DNA of 32,938 nucleotides from a virus: positions 1 through 32,938 of IMG/VR virus record IMGVR_UViG_3300009093_000094. One strand, 5' to 3'. Both the position numbers and the translations under genes were made by a program. The notes below the pieces were generated by a model. It was not told the DNA's origin. It did not search any database and saw nothing but the letters and a program-made list of their open reading frames with translations. Of this stretch, positions 13,056 through 21,135 are shown in pieces (positions within the stretch are counted from its first letter, which is position 1; the number at the start of each line of letters is the position of its first letter).

Positions 13056-13796
13056 ATGGACGACGAAGAGGACATTCTGCCGATGGATAGCGGGCCTGTG
13101 CGGCCCGAACTGGTTTCCGAACCGACTATCGTGGACGAACCCGAGGAGCGAGAGGCCCAGCCCCGCGCGCCGGACGGCAAGTTCGCATCGAAGGAACAGG
13201 GCGAAAAACCGGCCGACGAAGCCGCCAGCGCGCCGCCTGCGCCGGAACCCGAAGCCGTCCCGGTCAAAGCCTTGCAGGATGAACGGCGCAAACGCCAGGA
13301 ACTGGAAGCCCAGCTTGCTGCACTCCAGCAGCAGGCCGCCCAGCAGCCCCCGCCCTCCATATGGGAGGACGATCAGGGCGCACTGGCCCATGTGCAGGAG
13401 CAGGCCGTCAGTCAGGCGGTCCAGCAGGCTACATTCAACGCCCGTCTGGATATGTCGGAAATGATGGTTCGGCAGGCGAACCCGGACTTCGATGAGATGA
13501 AGTCGCGGTTCCTCGCCATGGCCGAGGAAAACCCTGCACTGCGGCAGATGGCTCTGAAGGACCCTCACCCGTGGAACAAAGCCTACACCCTCGCCAAGAA
13601 CGCGGCGAAGATGGAGGCGCTCGGCACTACGGACGTGGGCGAACTGGAGGCCCGGCTTCGCGCCAAGTGGGAAGCGGAACTTGCGGCCAAGATGCCGCGC
13701 CCGTCCTTTCCAACGTCAACCGCTAACGACGGTAGTGTTTCGAACCGGGGGGCTGTGTTCCAGCCGTCTGATTTCAAACTGCCGATGGATAGCTAA
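13056..13796 (+). CDS. Scaffold / head assembly protein (246 aa)
   Basis: ATG 13056 has GAGGA six bases ahead; an in-frame TTG at 13032 is rejected. The protein is acidic at the N-terminus (MDDEEDILPMDSG), then Pro/Ala/Glu-rich with an APDGKF motif, a helical coiled-coil segment (LQDERRKRQELEAQLAALQQQ) and helical C-terminal parts. Such composition and its place between portal and capsid are typical of phage scaffolding proteins. Sequence alone does not prove this, because scaffolds diverge strongly. Confidence 0.75.
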   Translation: MDDEEDILPMDSGPVRPELVSEPTIVDEPEEREAQPRAPDGKFASKEQGEKPADEAASAPPAPEPEAVPVKALQDERRKRQELEAQLAALQQQAAQQPPPSIWEDDQGALAHVQEQAVSQAVQQATFNARLDMSEMMVRQANPDFDEMKSRFLAMAEENPALRQMALKDPHPWNKAYTLAKNAAKMEALGTTDVGELEARLRAKWEAELAAKMPRPSFPTSTANDGSVSNRGAVFQPSDFKLPMDS

Positions 13797-13853
13797 CAGT
13801 CAATCGAACCCACGCCGTGAAGGCGTCGGCGTCCCTTAGTTGGATTTTTCATC

Positions 13854-14990
13854 ATGAGCGATACATCGGTTCCGACCGCCCTTAAGGTCAAGCAGTGGGA
13901 AGCGGACTTCTACAAGTCCTACATCCAGATCCCTGATTTTGCCTCGGTCATGGGGCAGCAGGAAAACTCGGTCATCCAGGTCAAGACCCAGCTCGGCAAG
14001 GGCCAGGGTGACACGATCTACATCCAGCTTGTCAACCGGCTGACCAATGCCGCGACGACTGGCTCCAACGTCCTTGAAGGCAACGAAGAGGACATGGCGC
14101 AGCGGTCGCATTCGATCACGATCAACAAGCGCCGCAACGCGGTTCGCATTCCCGAGATGGAGGAAATCCGCTCGGCCATCGATCTGCGAGAAGCGGCCAA
14201 GTCGGTGCTGCTCGACTGGTCGAAGGAAGACACGCGTGACATGATCATCACCGCGCTCGGCTCGCTCAACGGGACCTCGTTCCTGTCGCGCACCGCTGCG
14301 ATTGGTGACGCATGGTTGGTGGACAATAAGGACCGGACTGTGTTCGGCGCCTACTCTGCCGGCGGCTCTGCCGGTGGTTCCGATCTGTCCGCCGACCTCG
14401 CCCAGCTCGACACTACGGCGGACCTGTTCACCGTGACCGCGCTGGATGCGATGATCCTTGCGGCCAAGACCTGCAATCCGAAGATCCGCCCGGTGCGCGA
14501 CCCCGGCAACGGCAAGCGCACCTACATCGCCTACGCCAACCCGTATGCGTTCAAGAACCTGCGCGACAGCATCGACACTGAAGTTCTGGCCTCCACGGTG
14601 GTCCAGGCCGAGGCGATGAAGCTGTTCGAAGGTGGCGACATTTTCTGGAACGGCTGCATCGTCAAGGAAGTGGACGATATGCCGATCTACGCCAACATTG
14701 GTTCGGGTGGCACGGCTGAAGTAACCCCGGTTTACCTGTGCGGCGCTCAGGCGCTGGGCATTGCCTGGGGCCGTCGCTGGGGCACCCGAACCAAGGAGTT
14801 CGACTATGGCGACAAGTATGGTGTCGCGGTCGATGGCATCTACAATGTCAACAAACTCCGCTTTGGCACCGGCACGACCGATACCGACAACACCAAGGAT
14901 CATGGTGTGGTCACGGGGTTCTTTGCGACCACGGGCGCGGCCAATGCCGCAGGCCTGAACGGGTCGGGCACCTCGGCTGAGATCGGCTAA
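13854..14990 (+). CDS. Major capsid protein, DUF4043/Phage_capsid_3 (N4 gp56-like) family (378 aa)
   Basis: The N-terminus (ALKVKQWEADFYKSYIQIPDF) and the NSVIQVKTQLGKGQGDTIYIQLVNRLTNA segment are hallmarks of the DUF4043 / N4 gp56-like capsid family. IPEMEEIRSAIDLREAAKSVL and VQAEAMKLFEGGDIFWNGCIVKEV follow. It would form the icosahedral shell with an HK97-type fold. The gene follows the scaffold and is immediately followed by a strong terminator, which fits its need for high but bounded transcription. Its upstream leader has a small ACGCC/GGCGT hairpin at 13812-13826. Confidence 0.88.
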   Translation: MSDTSVPTALKVKQWEADFYKSYIQIPDFASVMGQQENSVIQVKTQLGKGQGDTIYIQLVNRLTNAATTGSNVLEGNEEDMAQRSHSITINKRRNAVRIPEMEEIRSAIDLREAAKSVLLDWSKEDTRDMIITALGSLNGTSFLSRTAAIGDAWLVDNKDRTVFGAYSAGGSAGGSDLSADLAQLDTTADLFTVTALDAMILAAKTCNPKIRPVRDPGNGKRTYIAYANPYAFKNLRDSIDTEVLASTVVQAEAMKLFEGGDIFWNGCIVKEVDDMPIYANIGSGGTAEVTPVYLCGAQALGIAWGRRWGTRTKEFDYGDKYGVAVDGIYNVNKLRFGTGTTDTDNTKDHGVVTGFFATTGAANAAGLNGSGTSAEIG

Positions 14991-15004
14991 TCTCTCCCCT
15001 GACT

Positions 15005-15031
15005 GGCGCGGGCTTCGGCTCGCGCCTTTTT
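15005..15031 (+). terminator. Rho-independent terminator after capsid gene
   Basis: A 9-bp stem GGCGCGGGC / GCTCGCGCC (one G-T pair) closes on a TTCG tetraloop and is followed by TTTTT (15027-15031). It lies 14 bases after the capsid stop and 17 before the next start, so it probably limits readthrough within the late operon. Confidence 0.8.
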
Positions 15032-15047
15032 CCAAGGATCAAACATC

Positions 15048-15542
15048 ATGACGACCGTTTACACCGGCCCCCGCGCCGTTGCTTCGTTCCCGGTCCCGAG
15101 CCTGCCTGACACGCAGGGCGTTCTCGGGGTGGCCTGGGGTTACTTCAACATCACCACGGCTCTGACGGCGGGCGATACCGTTCGCCTGTGCAAACTGCCC
15201 GCTGGGGCGACCGTCATTGCCGGTTGGCTTCAGGCCGCCGACATCGACACCGGAACCGAAGCTCTGGACATCGATATTGGCTGGGAAGCCAATGGCGTTG
15301 ATCTGGCCGACACCGATGGTTTCGGCAATCTCGGCACCCTCGACGGTGACGCGGTGTCGATGTTCCGGCCGGTGGCGGGCATCTACTACCCGTTCACCAA
15401 CATCATCCAGGACAGCGGCTACAAGACCTTCGGCGCTGAAACCTACGTGACGGCGCTGTGCAACACCGCCGCGAACGCGGGTGGCACCGGCATGATCAAG
15501 GCGATCGTCCACTATGTAGGCGGTGGTGTCGGTACGGCCTAA
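15048..15542 (+). CDS. Head-associated structural protein, possible decoration protein (164 aa)
   Basis: The protein is beta-rich with many Gly and Thr: LGVAWGYFNITTALTAGDTV, LPAGATVIAGWLQAADIDTG and ALDIDIGWEANGVDLADTDG. It resembles small proteins found directly after DUF4043 capsid genes in tailed phages, thought to be minor or decoration proteins of the head. AAGGA lies about nine bases before the ATG. It is bracketed by two terminator hairpins. Role inferred from position and composition. Confidence 0.65.
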   Translation: MTTVYTGPRAVASFPVPSLPDTQGVLGVAWGYFNITTALTAGDTVRLCKLPAGATVIAGWLQAADIDTGTEALDIDIGWEANGVDLADTDGFGNLGTLDGDAVSMFRPVAGIYYPFTNIIQDSGYKTFGAETYVTALCNTAANAGGTGMIKAIVHYVGGGVGTA

Positions 15543-15550
15543 TCCTGATC

Positions 15551-15580
15551 GGGCCGGGGGTAACACCTCGGCCCTTTCTC
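15551..15580 (+). terminator. Terminator-like hairpin
   Basis: GGGCCG (15551-15556) pairs with CGGCCC (15569-15574), extended imperfectly by GGGGT/ACCT around AAC, followed by TTTCTC. It is weaker than the hairpin after the capsid gene because the T-run is interrupted. It sits between two head genes. Confidence 0.45.
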
Positions 15581-15596
15581 TATGAGAGGGGCGGCA

Positions 15597-15755
15597 ATGC
15601 CAGACCTGACCGGACAAGTGGGGGAACTGCGCTTCGTCATCGAGGTGACGCGCAAGGATACCGGCAAGGTCGAGACTTACGACATGATCGGCAGGATCAT
15701 GGGCGAAGAAGACGACGGCACGCCGGTTGAACCGAAGAAGGAAATCGACAGATGA
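15597..15755 (+). CDS. Small acidic hypothetical protein (52 aa)
   Basis: ATG 15597 follows a G-rich AGAGGGGC; an in-frame ATG at 15582 gives five more residues. The product MPDLTGQVGELRFVIEVTRK...EIDR is acidic with a beta-strand-like first half and a charged C-terminus. It ends in an ATGA overlap with the next gene. No family recognised; the setting is the head/virion gene cluster. Confidence 0.6.
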   Translation: MPDLTGQVGELRFVIEVTRKDTGKVETYDMIGRIMGEEDDGTPVEPKKEIDR

Positions 15756-16141
15756 GCGTTACCCATTCGACCGCCGCGCGCAATGCGGCGACCGATGCCG
15801 TTACGGCGCTGATCGGCGCATCGGGCAAGCTCAAGTTCCGGCTGACCGGCACTGTCGGCTCGCCGGGCACGGCTGTTGCCACGCTGAACCTGTCGGCTAC
15901 CGCGTTCGGGGCTTCGTCCTCGGGCACGGCGACGGCCAACAGCATCACCTCGGACACCAACGCGACGGGCAACGCCTCGGCAGTTGCGACGGCCACGCTG
16001 GAGACCTCCGGCGGCACTGTGGTCATTCACTGCGCGGTCGGTTCGTCCGGTTCCGACATCAACATGAGCAACGGCCTGACCGTAGCGGCGGGCGATACCG
16101 TGTCCTGTTCCTCGCTGACCTATACCGCGCTTTCCGCCTGA
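15752..16141 (+). CDS. Small beta-rich structural protein (129 aa)
   Basis: Begins in an ATGA overlap with the preceding gene. The first 30 residues are helical (TAARNAATDAVTALIGA); the remainder is Thr/Ser/Ala/Gly-rich beta sequence (LKFRLTGTVGSPGTAVATLN). Its style matches small virion or accessory proteins that precede large fibre or wall proteins in late operons. No enzymatic motif. Confidence 0.6.
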   Translation: MSVTHSTAARNAATDAVTALIGASGKLKFRLTGTVGSPGTAVATLNLSATAFGASSSGTATANSITSDTNATGNASAVATATLETSGGTVVIHCAVGSSGSDINMSNGLTVAAGDTVSCSSLTYTALSA

Positions 16142-16162
16142 TGACCTGACGGAGGGCGCCCG

Positions 16163-18550
16163 ATGGCCTTTTCCCATATCGGCGCATCGGGCACCGGGGC
16201 CAGCAGTACAGCCGGGTCCAGCTTCACGCTGGCGACCGCGACGAACAGCTTTTCCGCTGGCGATGTCGGCATCCTGCGAGTTTCGACCGACAATATCAGC
16301 ACGACCGACGGCAACACCAACGACCACACCAGCGTCACGGGCTGGACCGGCACAGTCACCAAGCTGGGGGAGCGGACCAATACCGTAGGCGGGGCGGGAG
16401 GCGACGGGGCCTGTGTCTCGCTGTGGCTGCTGGAAGCCTCAGGCACGATCAACACCGGCACCACGCTGACGATCAACCTGTCGGGCAATGCGACCGACAA
16501 GGCGGCGGCGCTCAACAAGTTCACCAAGGCCGCATCGACCACGGCGGGGGTGCTTGGGCCCGTCACGGCGGGTGGCGCCGATGCGTCCACCAATCCTGGC
16601 TCTCAGGCGATTGCTGGCCTGACCAGCGCCTCGCGGCTTTATGCCCGAAGCATCGCGGTTGAGGGCAACTCGACCACGAATCTGACGAACAGCACCAACT
16701 TCACTACCCTTGCCACGGTCCGTTCGCGCAACAATGCGAGTGCGATCTACACGGCGGGCGAGTTCCGGATCAATACGTCTGCCGGGGAAACCTCGACCCC
16801 TGGACTGCCCACAATCAGTGACAGCGCCAGCGTGTTCGCGGCGGTGCAGGAATATGCCGACGTAACCTTTCCGCTGAGCTTCAACGGCTCACTACCGTCC
16901 AACGTCTATCTCGCCCGTAATGGGGCTGCCAACTACGTCAATTCGTCGGGCACACTCGTATCCGCATCTGCGGGCACGGCCCGGTTCGATTACCTCGTCA
17001 ACGGTGTCTACACGGCGGGCACCCCGGCCCTGCTGGTCGAACCGGCGGCGACGAACATCATTTCGGCCGGCGAAGATCTCAGCACCTGGTCGATTGCCCG
17101 CGCCTCGATCACCGCGAATGCAGCAGCTGGTCCGGACGGCAACACCACCGCCGACAAGATCATTCCCGACACCAGCGCCAGCAACCACCCGGTCAGCAAG
17201 TCCACGGTGGGCGCATCGCTGACAAACAGCCAACCTGGCGTGGTGTCGGAGTTCTTCAAGGCTGCGGGCTACAATTACGGCGTCCTGCGGCTGTCTGACA
17301 ATGCCGGTGTGTCCTACACGGTGGTGGCCGATCTCACCAACGGCACCATAACCTCGACCAATTCCAGCGGATCGCCCTCCGGCACGTTCTCCGGGGTGCA
17401 TGACTACGGCGGCGGCTGGTATCGGGTCTACTGCGGCTTCACCATCACGGACGGTTCGACCTGCACGGTCGGCGTGTCGGCCAGCAACACCGGGACGCCG
17501 GGCAGCTATCTCAACGGCTTCCCGATCATCACCTGCAACGGCACCGATGGCGTCTATGCGGTCGGTGCGCAGCTCGAACCCGGTTCGCTGCCTACGTCCT
17601 ATATCGCGAGTCCGTCCGGTGCGACCTCGCGAGTGGCGGACACCGTCTCGTTTGCGATCCCGTCCGGCACCACGTCGCTACTCTACACCTTCGACGATTC
17701 CTCGACGCAGACCGTCTCCGTTTCGGCAGGGGTCTACACGATCCCCACCACGCTCAACCGGGCGCGGATCCGGACGATTTCGGCGGTTGCCACGCATTCC
17801 ACGACCGGCGCGCTCACCGGGCAGATCGGTTCGATAGCGGGCACGGCGGCGCATATTGCGATCCACGGCACGTCCGGGGCGCTGACGGGCCAACTGGGTT
17901 CGGTTTCCGGCACGGCGCAGCACAATGTCCCGCACCCAACCAGCGGGGCGCTTGCCGGGCAGATAGGATCGGTCGCCGGGGTCGCGGCCCATATCGCGGT
18001 TCATGCGGCCTCAGGGAGCCTCACAGGGCAAGGAACGACCCTTGCGGGCAGCGCAGCCCGGTTCAGGGCGTTTGCCGCCTCAGGGGCGCTTACAGGGCAA
18101 GGTTCGACGGTTGCCGGGTCTGCCGCCTGGTTCCGGGCCATGGCGACCTCTGGCGCACTGGTCGGGCAGGGTTCGGTTGTTGCCGGGAGTGCGGTTCACG
18201 GCGTCCCGCATGATGCAACGGGAGCGTTGACGGGGCCGGGAGCGGCCCTTGCCGGGGTCAGTGCGCGGTTCAGGGCTTTCGCTGCCTCTGGCGACCTGAC
18301 CGGGGCCGGATCGGCGCTTGAAGGGACTGCGGCCCGGACGACCCCCGCGGTTGTCCACGAGACCAGCGGGAGCCTGTCCGGCTCCGGCGCGATGATTGCG
18401 GCCCTTGCCGAATGGATTGCCGTCGTCCGGACCTTCCGGGCGGTGCGCGGGACGGTTTCGACCACTCTGAAGCGGGACGCGGAAACAACGCCCTCCCGGC
18501 GCTCGACCACCAGCCCACGCGGCGGGCGGTCAACCAGATCACGGAGATAA
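16163..18550 (+). CDS. Large virion structural protein with carbohydrate-binding-like region and C-terminal repeats (795 aa)
   Basis: Residues 1-240 are Thr/Ser/Gly-rich beta sequence. Residues about 280-490 match the phage pattern of a short FDYLVNGVYT...ALLVEPAATNII linker followed by a jelly-roll domain (DLSTWSIARASITANAAAGPDG and later YRVYCGFTI, YAVGAQLEPG), usually carbohydrate-binding. From residue 545 to about 755 come nine degenerate repeats of about 23 residues built on (H/A)xTSGALTGQ(I/G)xxxAGxAA. The tail (DAETTPSRRSTTSPRGG) is basic. Its place between head genes and tail accessory genes suggests a virion-surface or fibre protein. Confidence 0.7.
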   Translation: MAFSHIGASGTGASSTAGSSFTLATATNSFSAGDVGILRVSTDNISTTDGNTNDHTSVTGWTGTVTKLGERTNTVGGAGGDGACVSLWLLEASGTINTGTTLTINLSGNATDKAAALNKFTKAASTTAGVLGPVTAGGADASTNPGSQAIAGLTSASRLYARSIAVEGNSTTNLTNSTNFTTLATVRSRNNASAIYTAGEFRINTSAGETSTPGLPTISDSASVFAAVQEYADVTFPLSFNGSLPSNVYLARNGAANYVNSSGTLVSASAGTARFDYLVNGVYTAGTPALLVEPAATNIISAGEDLSTWSIARASITANAAAGPDGNTTADKIIPDTSASNHPVSKSTVGASLTNSQPGVVSEFFKAAGYNYGVLRLSDNAGVSYTVVADLTNGTITSTNSSGSPSGTFSGVHDYGGGWYRVYCGFTITDGSTCTVGVSASNTGTPGSYLNGFPIITCNGTDGVYAVGAQLEPGSLPTSYIASPSGATSRVADTVSFAIPSGTTSLLYTFDDSSTQTVSVSAGVYTIPTTLNRARIRTISAVATHSTTGALTGQIGSIAGTAAHIAIHGTSGALTGQLGSVSGTAQHNVPHPTSGALAGQIGSVAGVAAHIAVHAASGSLTGQGTTLAGSAARFRAFAASGALTGQGSTVAGSAAWFRAMATSGALVGQGSVVAGSAVHGVPHDATGALTGPGAALAGVSARFRAFAASGDLTGAGSALEGTAARTTPAVVHETSGSLSGSGAMIAALAEWIAVVRTFRAVRGTVSTTLKRDAETTPSRRSTTSPRGGRSTRSRR
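17795..18426 (+). repeat. Tandem coding repeats, nine units of about 69-72 bases
   Basis: Units begin at the His or Ala codon preceding (T/A)SG and carry a conserved GALTGQ core. The first unit starts at 17795 and the ninth at 18356, eight periods apart, averaging about 70 bases. Middle units (18027-18350) share an RFRAF(A)ASG variation, pointing to duplication of unit pairs. Likely a beta-repeat stalk. Confidence 0.75.
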
Positions 18551-18554
18551 CCCC

Positions 18555-19178
18555 ATGGCCCTGAACTGGACTGCCAAGGCCCCGGACGATGTGTATCGCT
18601 ACACATGGACCCCGGCGCTGGCCGAGGGTGATAGCGTTTCCAGCTATTCGGTCGATGTTGACGGGGCGACCATCGTCGCTGACAGCCTGGAAGATAACGC
18701 GGTTGTCCTGTTCGTCTCGGGCGGCACGGCAGGTTCGACTGCCACGTTCACGCTTGAGGCGGTTTCAGCCGACGGGGAAACCCTCACCGAAACGATCTAC
18801 CTGCCGATTGTCGCCTCCGTTGCGACCGGGCCGACCGCGCGCGACGTGTGCAACTTCGCCCTGCGCAAGGTTGTCGGGCTGGGTGAGGAACCCGACGCCG
18901 ATCAGGAAGATGACGCGCTTGAGCGCCTGAACGACATGCTGCGCGCATGGAATGCGACGGGGGCTGATACGGGGGCGACCTTCCCGCTTGAGGCCGGCAC
19001 GGTTCTTGCCGTGCGCGACGAGTTCCTGAGCGCGATCAAGCACAACATGGTGCTGCAAGTGGCCGACATCTACGGCGCGGAGGTTTCCCCTCTGACGGTC
19101 GAGGCGGCCCGGCGCGGCCTGCAACTGGTCAAGGTGGCGAACCTGCCTGAAGACCGCGCCGGGGCCGAGTATTACTGA
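18555..19178 (+). CDS. Tail accessory protein: Ig-like domain fused to P22 gp4-like domain (207 aa)
   Basis: Residues 1-88 form a beta-sandwich-like domain (WTAKAPDDVYRYTWTPALAE, DSVSSYSVDVDG, TATFTLEAVSADG) as found in bacterial Ig-like or phage fibre modules. Residues about 92-207 match P22 gp4 head-completion proteins: TARDVCNFALRKVVGLGEEP, then DDALERLNDMLRAWNATGAD. Gp4 binds below the portal and extends the DNA channel. The N-terminal module is extra compared with P22. It starts four bases after the upstream gene and ends in a TGATG overlap with the gp10-like gene. Confidence 0.78.
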   Translation: MALNWTAKAPDDVYRYTWTPALAEGDSVSSYSVDVDGATIVADSLEDNAVVLFVSGGTAGSTATFTLEAVSADGETLTETIYLPIVASVATGPTARDVCNFALRKVVGLGEEPDADQEDDALERLNDMLRAWNATGADTGATFPLEAGTVLAVRDEFLSAIKHNMVLQVADIYGAEVSPLTVEAARRGLQLVKVANLPEDRAGAEYY

Positions 19179-20515
19179 TGCGGCTGCAATTCGGCCTTAC
19201 TGCGTTCGAGCGGGCGCGGGGCAACCTGCCGTCCCTGCCCGTCGTCAACATGTTTGCCGAGGAAGCGCCGACCGAACAGGCGGGCGTCGTCCTGCAATCG
19301 CGCCCCGGCCTTGCCGACCGCTCCGCCAACATGGGTTCAGGCCCGGTGCAGGCGCTGTTCAAGGGCGACGGCGTGCTGGACAGCGCGCTCTACGGGGTTT
19401 CCGGCACGCACCTGTACGCTGGGACGACCGATAAGGGCGCGGTGAACGGTTCCGGGCCGTTTTCCATGGCTGGATATGAGGATAAGCTGTTCGTCGCCGG
19501 GGGAGGCTCCCTGTGGGGCTATGACGGGGCCTCCCTTGCGGCGGTGACGTTCCCTGACAGCGCCAATGTCATCAAGTGTCTGGTCGGTGCATCGCGGGTT
19601 ATCGCAATCCGCTCGGATACCGAAAAGGTCTACTGGTCGGACGTGCTGTCCTCCACGATTGACGGACTGTCGTTCGCAACGGCGGAGAGCCAGCCCGACC
19701 GCCTGAGGGATGCACTGTTCATTGACGACGTGCTGATCCTGTTTGGCGCGGAGACGGTGGAGTTCTGGCCGAATACGGGCGATCCCGACCTGCCGTTTCA
19801 GCCGCTTGAGGGCCGTGTATTCGAGCGCGGGGTTCGGGCGACGGGCTGCGCCACCAAGTTCGGCTCGACCTTCGCATGGGTGACGAACGCCAACCAGATT
19901 TGCATCTCCGACCCGGAAAACATCGTGTCCAAGGCCGGGCTAGAGGCGCTGATCGAAGCTTCCTCAAGCGTCCGCCTGCAAACCTTCATGCTGGAAGGGA
20001 CCGAGTTCCTCTGGCTCAAGCTGGACGATGCCGACTGGGTGTTCTCGGCCCGCGCGAAAACGTGGTCGCAGTTTTCCTCATACGGTGCGGACGGATGGGC
20101 GCCGACCTGCTTTGCCGGGGGCGTATTCGGGGCAGCGGACGGCCACACGCTGGCATGGGGCACCGATCACGTTGACCTTGGCGACGTGCTGGAACGCCGC
20201 TTCCGGGCCGGAACGCAGATCAATTCGTCCGGGGTGACGGTGGACAATCTCTCGCTGCGGACCAATCCCGGCCAGACCCCTTACCTGAGCGGCGATTACA
20301 CAGATCCTGTGGTTGAAGCGCGGTTGTCGAAGGACGCCGGGCAGACGTGGGGCAACTGGAAAGCCAAGTCGCTCGGCGCGCAGGGGCAATATCGTCAACT
20401 GGTCCGCTGGGCCGCGCTCGGACAGGCCCGTCAACCGGGCTTGCTGGTGGAGTTCCGCGTGACCGACCCGGTGCCGTTCCGGATCTCCGACGTGCTGGTG
20501 AATGAGCCATGGTAA
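19178..20515 (+). CDS. Packaged DNA stabilisation protein, P22 gp10-like (445 aa)
   Basis: Size, position after the gp4-like gene, and sequence features fit the Phage_stabilise family: NLPSLPVVNMFAEEAPTEQA at the start, repeated beta-propeller-like blades (ALYGVSGTHLYAG, EDKLFVAGGGSLWGYDG, DALFIDDVLILFGAETVEFW) and a conserved LSKDAGQTWGNWK near the C-terminus. In P22, gp10 forms the hexameric tail hub that seals DNA in the head. It starts at a TGATG overlap and overlaps the next gene by seven bases. Confidence 0.85.
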   Translation: MRLQFGLTAFERARGNLPSLPVVNMFAEEAPTEQAGVVLQSRPGLADRSANMGSGPVQALFKGDGVLDSALYGVSGTHLYAGTTDKGAVNGSGPFSMAGYEDKLFVAGGGSLWGYDGASLAAVTFPDSANVIKCLVGASRVIAIRSDTEKVYWSDVLSSTIDGLSFATAESQPDRLRDALFIDDVLILFGAETVEFWPNTGDPDLPFQPLEGRVFERGVRATGCATKFGSTFAWVTNANQICISDPENIVSKAGLEALIEASSSVRLQTFMLEGTEFLWLKLDDADWVFSARAKTWSQFSSYGADGWAPTCFAGGVFGAADGHTLAWGTDHVDLGDVLERRFRAGTQINSSGVTVDNLSLRTNPGQTPYLSGDYTDPVVEARLSKDAGQTWGNWKAKSLGAQGQYRQLVRWAALGQARQPGLLVEFRVTDPVPFRISDVLVNEPW

Positions 20516-21135
20516 GCCTGCCCAAGCTCCAGCGCACGGTTCCGATTACCGGCGCGGACGGCAAGCCGACTGTCCCGTTCCATATCTGGTTCAACAAGGC
20601 AATCGACAGCATCGAAGCTGCCCTGACGCAGCTCACCGATCAGGTGGCAGCGATTCAGGCAGCGCAGGACGCGGCGGACGCGGCGAATACCGCTGCTGCG
20701 GCGGCCGATGCGGCTGCGACAACCGCGACAACGGCGGCGGCGGCGGCGCAGACCACGGCGGATACCATCGTCAACGACCAGGCGCTGATCCTGTCGTGGG
20801 TCAGCGGCATGATTATGACCGGGCACGACGCCGGAGCCGACGCCTCGATCTCGATCAGCGCCCACACCCGGTATTACGGGGACGGGACCAGCGCATCGGT
20901 CAATTCCGGCAGCTTCACCGGCAAGGCATATTCGACCACGTACTACATCTATTACGACGATTCCGGGCGGACCGGCGGCGCGGTTACCTACCAGATCAGC
21001 ACCAACTCGAACGATGCCGTTCAGGGCGGGATCAGGCATTTCGTGGGGGTTGTAACGACCCCTGCGGCAGCGGCAGCGGATACCTCCGGGGTAGGCCCCT
21101 ACCCTCCGGGCATCGGTGACGTGGTGTATTTCTGA
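20509..21135 (+). CDS. Tail protein with alanine-rich coiled coil (208 aa)
   Basis: A short N-terminal domain (MVSLPKLQRTVPITGADGKP, VPFHIWFNKAIDSIEAA) is followed by an Ala/Thr-rich helical stretch (about residues 45-90, AAIQAAQDAADAANTAAAA) typical of trimeric phage fibre stalks. The C-terminal half is a beta domain (SAHTRYYGDGTSASVNSG, YYIYYDDSGRTGG). Probably a tail needle or fibre component. It overlaps the gp10-like gene and ends in a TGATG with the next gene. Confidence 0.65.
   Translation: MVSLPKLQRTVPITGADGKPTVPFHIWFNKAIDSIEAALTQLTDQVAAIQAAQDAADAANTAAAAADAAATTATTAAAAAQTTADTIVNDQALILSWVSGMIMTGHDAGADASISISAHTRYYGDGTSASVNSGSFTGKAYSTTYYIYYDDSGRTGGAVTYQISTNSNDAVQGGIRHFVGVVTTPAAAAADTSGVGPYPPGIGDVVYF

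Noticed and set aside
10925-13360. 811-aa open frame on the minus strand
   Set aside because: It lies wholly opposite large terminase, portal and scaffold, which have clear family signatures. The frame is a GC-codon shadow rich in His, Arg and Leu without domains.
17795-18426. CRISPR-like periodic repeats
   Set aside because: The periodicity is in protein-coding sequence, units are degenerate and in frame, and there are no conserved short repeats with unique spacers.
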